The notes under the pieces: model-generated
What the model was told of the DNA's origin: nothing
The model's database searches: none
Seen by the model: only the letters and a program-made list of their open reading frames with translations
Source of the DNA: Paramicrobacterium chengjingii
Lineage (GTDB): Bacteria; Actinomycetota; Actinomycetes; Actinomycetales; Microbacteriaceae
DNA length: 64,000 nt
Assembly: GCF_011751765.2 (NCBI RefSeq)
Contig: NZ_CP061169.1
Coordinates: forward strand, 2,542,001 to 2,606,000
Reading direction: 5' to 3'
Position numbers and translations under genes: made by a program
Part shown: positions 62,035 through 64,000 of the stretch, in pieces
Numbering within the stretch: position 1 is the first letter of the stretch
Layout: the number at the start of each line of letters is the position of its first letter

Positions 62035-62873
62035 CGCAGGTCGCCGACACGCGAGGGCTCAACGCGTGGCGCAACGCAACACGTGGGACAGTTGCGCTCG
62101 TTCCCACGATGGGCGCGCTGCACGACGGGCACCGCCGACTCATCGCCCACGCGCACGGTGAAGCCGATGCTGTCGCCGTGAGCATCTTCGTCAACCCACT
62201 GCAGTTCGGGCCGGACGAGGACTTCGAGCGCTACCCACGCGACCTCGATTCCGATCTCGAAATCTGTCGCGCCGACGGTGTCGATGTCGTCTTCGCACCG
62301 GAGCTGCACGAAATGTATCCGCGAGACCCGGAGGTAACAGTCAGCGCAGGGCGCATGGGAGCTGTCTTCGAGGGCGCATCGCGCCCAGGCCATTTCGACG
62401 GCGTGCTCACCGTCGTCGCCAAGCTGTTTCAGCGCGTGCGGCCAGACGTAGCCATCTTCGGTCAGAAAGACGCTCAACAGCTTGCCCTCGTCGAACGTCT
62501 TGTCGCCGACCTTGATCTCGGTGTGCACATCGAGAGCGTTCCCATTGTGCGTGATGCCGATGGGCTCGCTCTGTCGAGCCGCAATCGCTACCTGAGCGCC
62601 GCCGAACGGGAGAGCGCGCTCGCCCTGCCGCGGGCGCTTGAGGCGGCCGCCCACGAAGCCACCACGGCCGCATCAGCCCAGGATGCTGCGCGTCGCACTC
62701 TTGCAGACGCCGAGCTGCAGCATCCGGAACTCTCACTCGATTACGCGACGCTGGTCGACCGCGCGACGTTCACCAAGTGCTCTCCCGACTTCCGTGGCGA
62801 CGCCGTTCTCGTGCTCGCTGCCCGCGTCGGCGCTACCCGCGTGATTGACAACGCGACGCTCACGTTCGGCTGA
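62031..62873 (+). CDS. panC: Pantothenate synthetase
   Basis: A 280-residue ligase that joins pantoate and beta-alanine with [21 protein letters not shown] near residue 24 carries the HxGH motif. [37 protein letters not shown] and [12 protein letters not shown] (the KMSKS-like loop) follow. GTG at 62031 overlaps the panB stop, completing a tightly coupled panD-panB-panC operon. In M. tuberculosis panC and panD lie between the DUF2520 and lysS genes; here they have a different place. Confidence 0.96.
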   Translation: MTQVADTRGLNAWRNATRGTVALVPTMGALHDGHRRLIAHAHGEADAVAVSIFVNPLQFGPDEDFERYPRDLDSDLEICRADGVDVVFAPELHEMYPRDPEVTVSAGRMGAVFEGASRPGHFDGVLTVVAKLFQRVRPDVAIFGQKDAQQLALVERLVADLDLGVHIESVPIVRDADGLALSSRNRYLSAAERESALALPRALEAAAHEATTAASAQDAARRTLADAELQHPELSLDYATLVDRATFTKCSPDFRGDAVLVLAARVGATRVIDNATLTFG

Positions 62874-62910
62874 CACCCTCGCCGCCGCACGCACGTTCTG
62901 GGCTCCTGCA

Positions 62911-64000
62911 TCACGGTTGCGTCAGTGGCACAGACCAGTCGATGGTTGTTCCCGCGCCGTCAGCCGAATCGATGATGCATGTGCCTCCGTGTCGCTCGGC
63001 TCGTGCCCTCAAGTTCGCGAGCCCGCTTTCGACGACCTGCGTTGGAATTCCGATGCCGTCGTCGGACACCGAGAGTCGAACGCGTCCACCGTCAACGCTC
63101 AGGGAGACGTCGACGGAGTCGGGTCGGGCGTGCCTCGCGGCATTCGATAGCGCCTCTGCCAGCACGGCGAGAACGTCGTCGGCGAGCGGGCCCGTGAGCA
63201 TCGATCGCACGGGGCCCGCGAATGTGATGGTCGGTTGAAACTTGAGGATTCGACGGGCCTGGGTGGCCAGCTGAAGTGCACGTGACTGAACGTCAGCGGC
63301 CGTGGCGGGAACCTGCAGAGAGAAGATCGTTCGCCGAATGTCACGGATCGTCGTGTCGAGATCGTCTGCCGCCTGTCCTAGACGCTGACCGTCGCTGCCT
63401 TCGTCATGCCGCGCGATGCTCTGCAGGCTCAGACCGATCGCGAACAGCCGCTGGATCACGACGTCGTGCAGATCCTCGGCAATGCGATCGCGATCCTCAA
63501 GCAGGGCGATCCTCTGTCGGTCCTGACGCGATTGCAGAGCTTGCAGTGCCAGTGAGACTCGATCTGCGAAGTGCGCGAGAGCGCCGGAATCGACGTTGGC
63601 CGGGTTCTCTCGGTGATCAGCTGACCAGCCGAGGGCCAGAACCCCCGGAGAACGGCCAACAACCGTGATTGGAACGAGAATGCCTGGTCCGGCGCCTTCG
63701 TCGCCCTTTTGCACGACGAGCCCGTCGAGCACCCGTGACGCCTTGCTGGCAGCGACAGAAGCGAACTCGTCGTGCCGTTGAAATGCGAAGGATCCGCTCG
63801 GGTCGGCAGATGCAATGCTCCGCAGACGGTGCCCCGGCACCGTCTCGTTGTTCTCTTCGTCGTCCACAGCGACAAGCCACACAGCATCCGCGTTGGCGCT
63901 ACGTCGCGCCTGATCAACGAGTGCCGGCGCCGCGTCTTCGACCGAGACCGCGTCAGAGAGTGCCGAGGTTACCTCCGCTGTCGCCTCAAGCCACCGTTCG
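62911..64000 (-). CDS. GAF-domain histidine kinase, DevS-like (partial)
   Basis: The 5' end is outside the window; 362 codons are visible and the frame stays open to base 64000 (first residues ERWLEATAEV). A GAF domain covers the visible N-terminal 160 residues. The HisKA_3 dimerisation helix is DRDRIAEDLHDVVIQRLFAIGLSLQSIA, with the phosphorylated His in LHDVV. The HATPase domain has EALSNAARHARPDSV and SVSDDGIGIP. A good match is the DevS/DosT class, which senses gases or redox through haem in GAF domains. No visible partner regulator follows. Confidence 0.93.
   Translation of the reverse strand, partial: ERWLEATAEVTSALSDAVSVEDAAPALVDQARRSANADAVWLVAVDDEENNETVPGHRLRSIASADPSGSFAFQRHDEFASVAASKASRVLDGLVVQKGDEGAGPGILVPITVVGRSPGVLALGWSADHRENPANVDSGALAHFADRVSLALQALQSRQDRQRIALLEDRDRIAEDLHDVVIQRLFAIGLSLQSIARHDEGSDGQRLGQAADDLDTTIRDIRRTIFSLQVPATAADVQSRALQLATQARRILKFQPTITFAGPVRSMLTGPLADDVLAVLAEALSNAARHARPDSVDVSLSVDGGRVRLSVSDDGIGIPTQVVESGLANLRARAERHGGTCIIDSADGAGTTIDWSVPLTQP

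Overview
The window is high-G+C chromosomal DNA from an actinobacterium, most probably of the family Microbacteriaceae. The main reason is gene order. tilS-hpt-ftsH-folE-folP-folB-folK-DUF3180-PH-DUF2520-lysS follows the arrangement I know from the Mycobacterium tuberculosis Rv3598c-Rv3628 region. DevS-like sensor, DUF3180, DUF2520 and Rv2578c-type radical SAM proteins also point to actinobacteria. Many genes start with GTG, and ATGA/GTGA stop-start overlaps are common. I see no rRNA, CRISPR array, insertion sequence or phage gene.

Region 1 (1-3.1 kb): the tail of a probable DUF2975 gene with its Xre regulator, a ZIP-like membrane protein, cardiolipin synthase and two tiny membrane proteins behind lysS. 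Region 2 (3.1-16.7 kb): a long leftward housekeeping block with lysS, a DUF2520 Rossmann protein, two PH-domain membrane proteins, DUF3180, folK, folB, a biotin ECF transporter (bioN, bioM, bioY), folP, folE, ftsH, hpt and tilS, then divergent ppa. The biotin transporter lies inside the folate operon. Region 3 (16.7-19.5 kb): a secreted M23 peptidase with a candidate MtrA-type site, a tRNA-Glu/Asp/Phe cluster and a small hypothetical gene.

Region 4 (19.4-41 kb): a Wzx/Wzy-type exopolysaccharide locus made of short, alternately oriented transcription units. It encodes an initiating sugar-phosphate transferase, a TagD-like nucleotidyltransferase, GDP-fucose synthesis (gmd, fcl), two GT4 glycosyltransferases, a CDP-alcohol phosphotransferase, two hexapeptide acyltransferases, a flippase, a polymerase and a Wzz-tyrosine-kinase fusion. 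Secreted products are a 1652-residue LamG/FN3/DNRLRE protein, a GDPD lipoprotein and a GH71-like glucanase. A 13-bp palindrome, TGAG-N5-CTCA, occurs six times, and every divergent or leading promoter region of the locus up to 37.4 kb carries it. This is the strongest undescribed signal in the window: apparently one operator controlling the whole locus.

Region 5 (41-57.5 kb): prolyl aminopeptidase, aldo/keto reductase, acyl-CoA oxidase-like protein, SDR, RecQ, a CopC/YcnI copper cluster, a small GNAT protein, pirin, a YkoEDC-like ECF transporter behind a DtxR-like site, a radical SAM protein, an AraC regulator and a VOC protein. Region 6 (57.5-64 kb): an orphan cytochrome b, a second DUF2520 protein, coaBC, the panD-panB-panC operon and a GAF histidine kinase that runs off the right edge.
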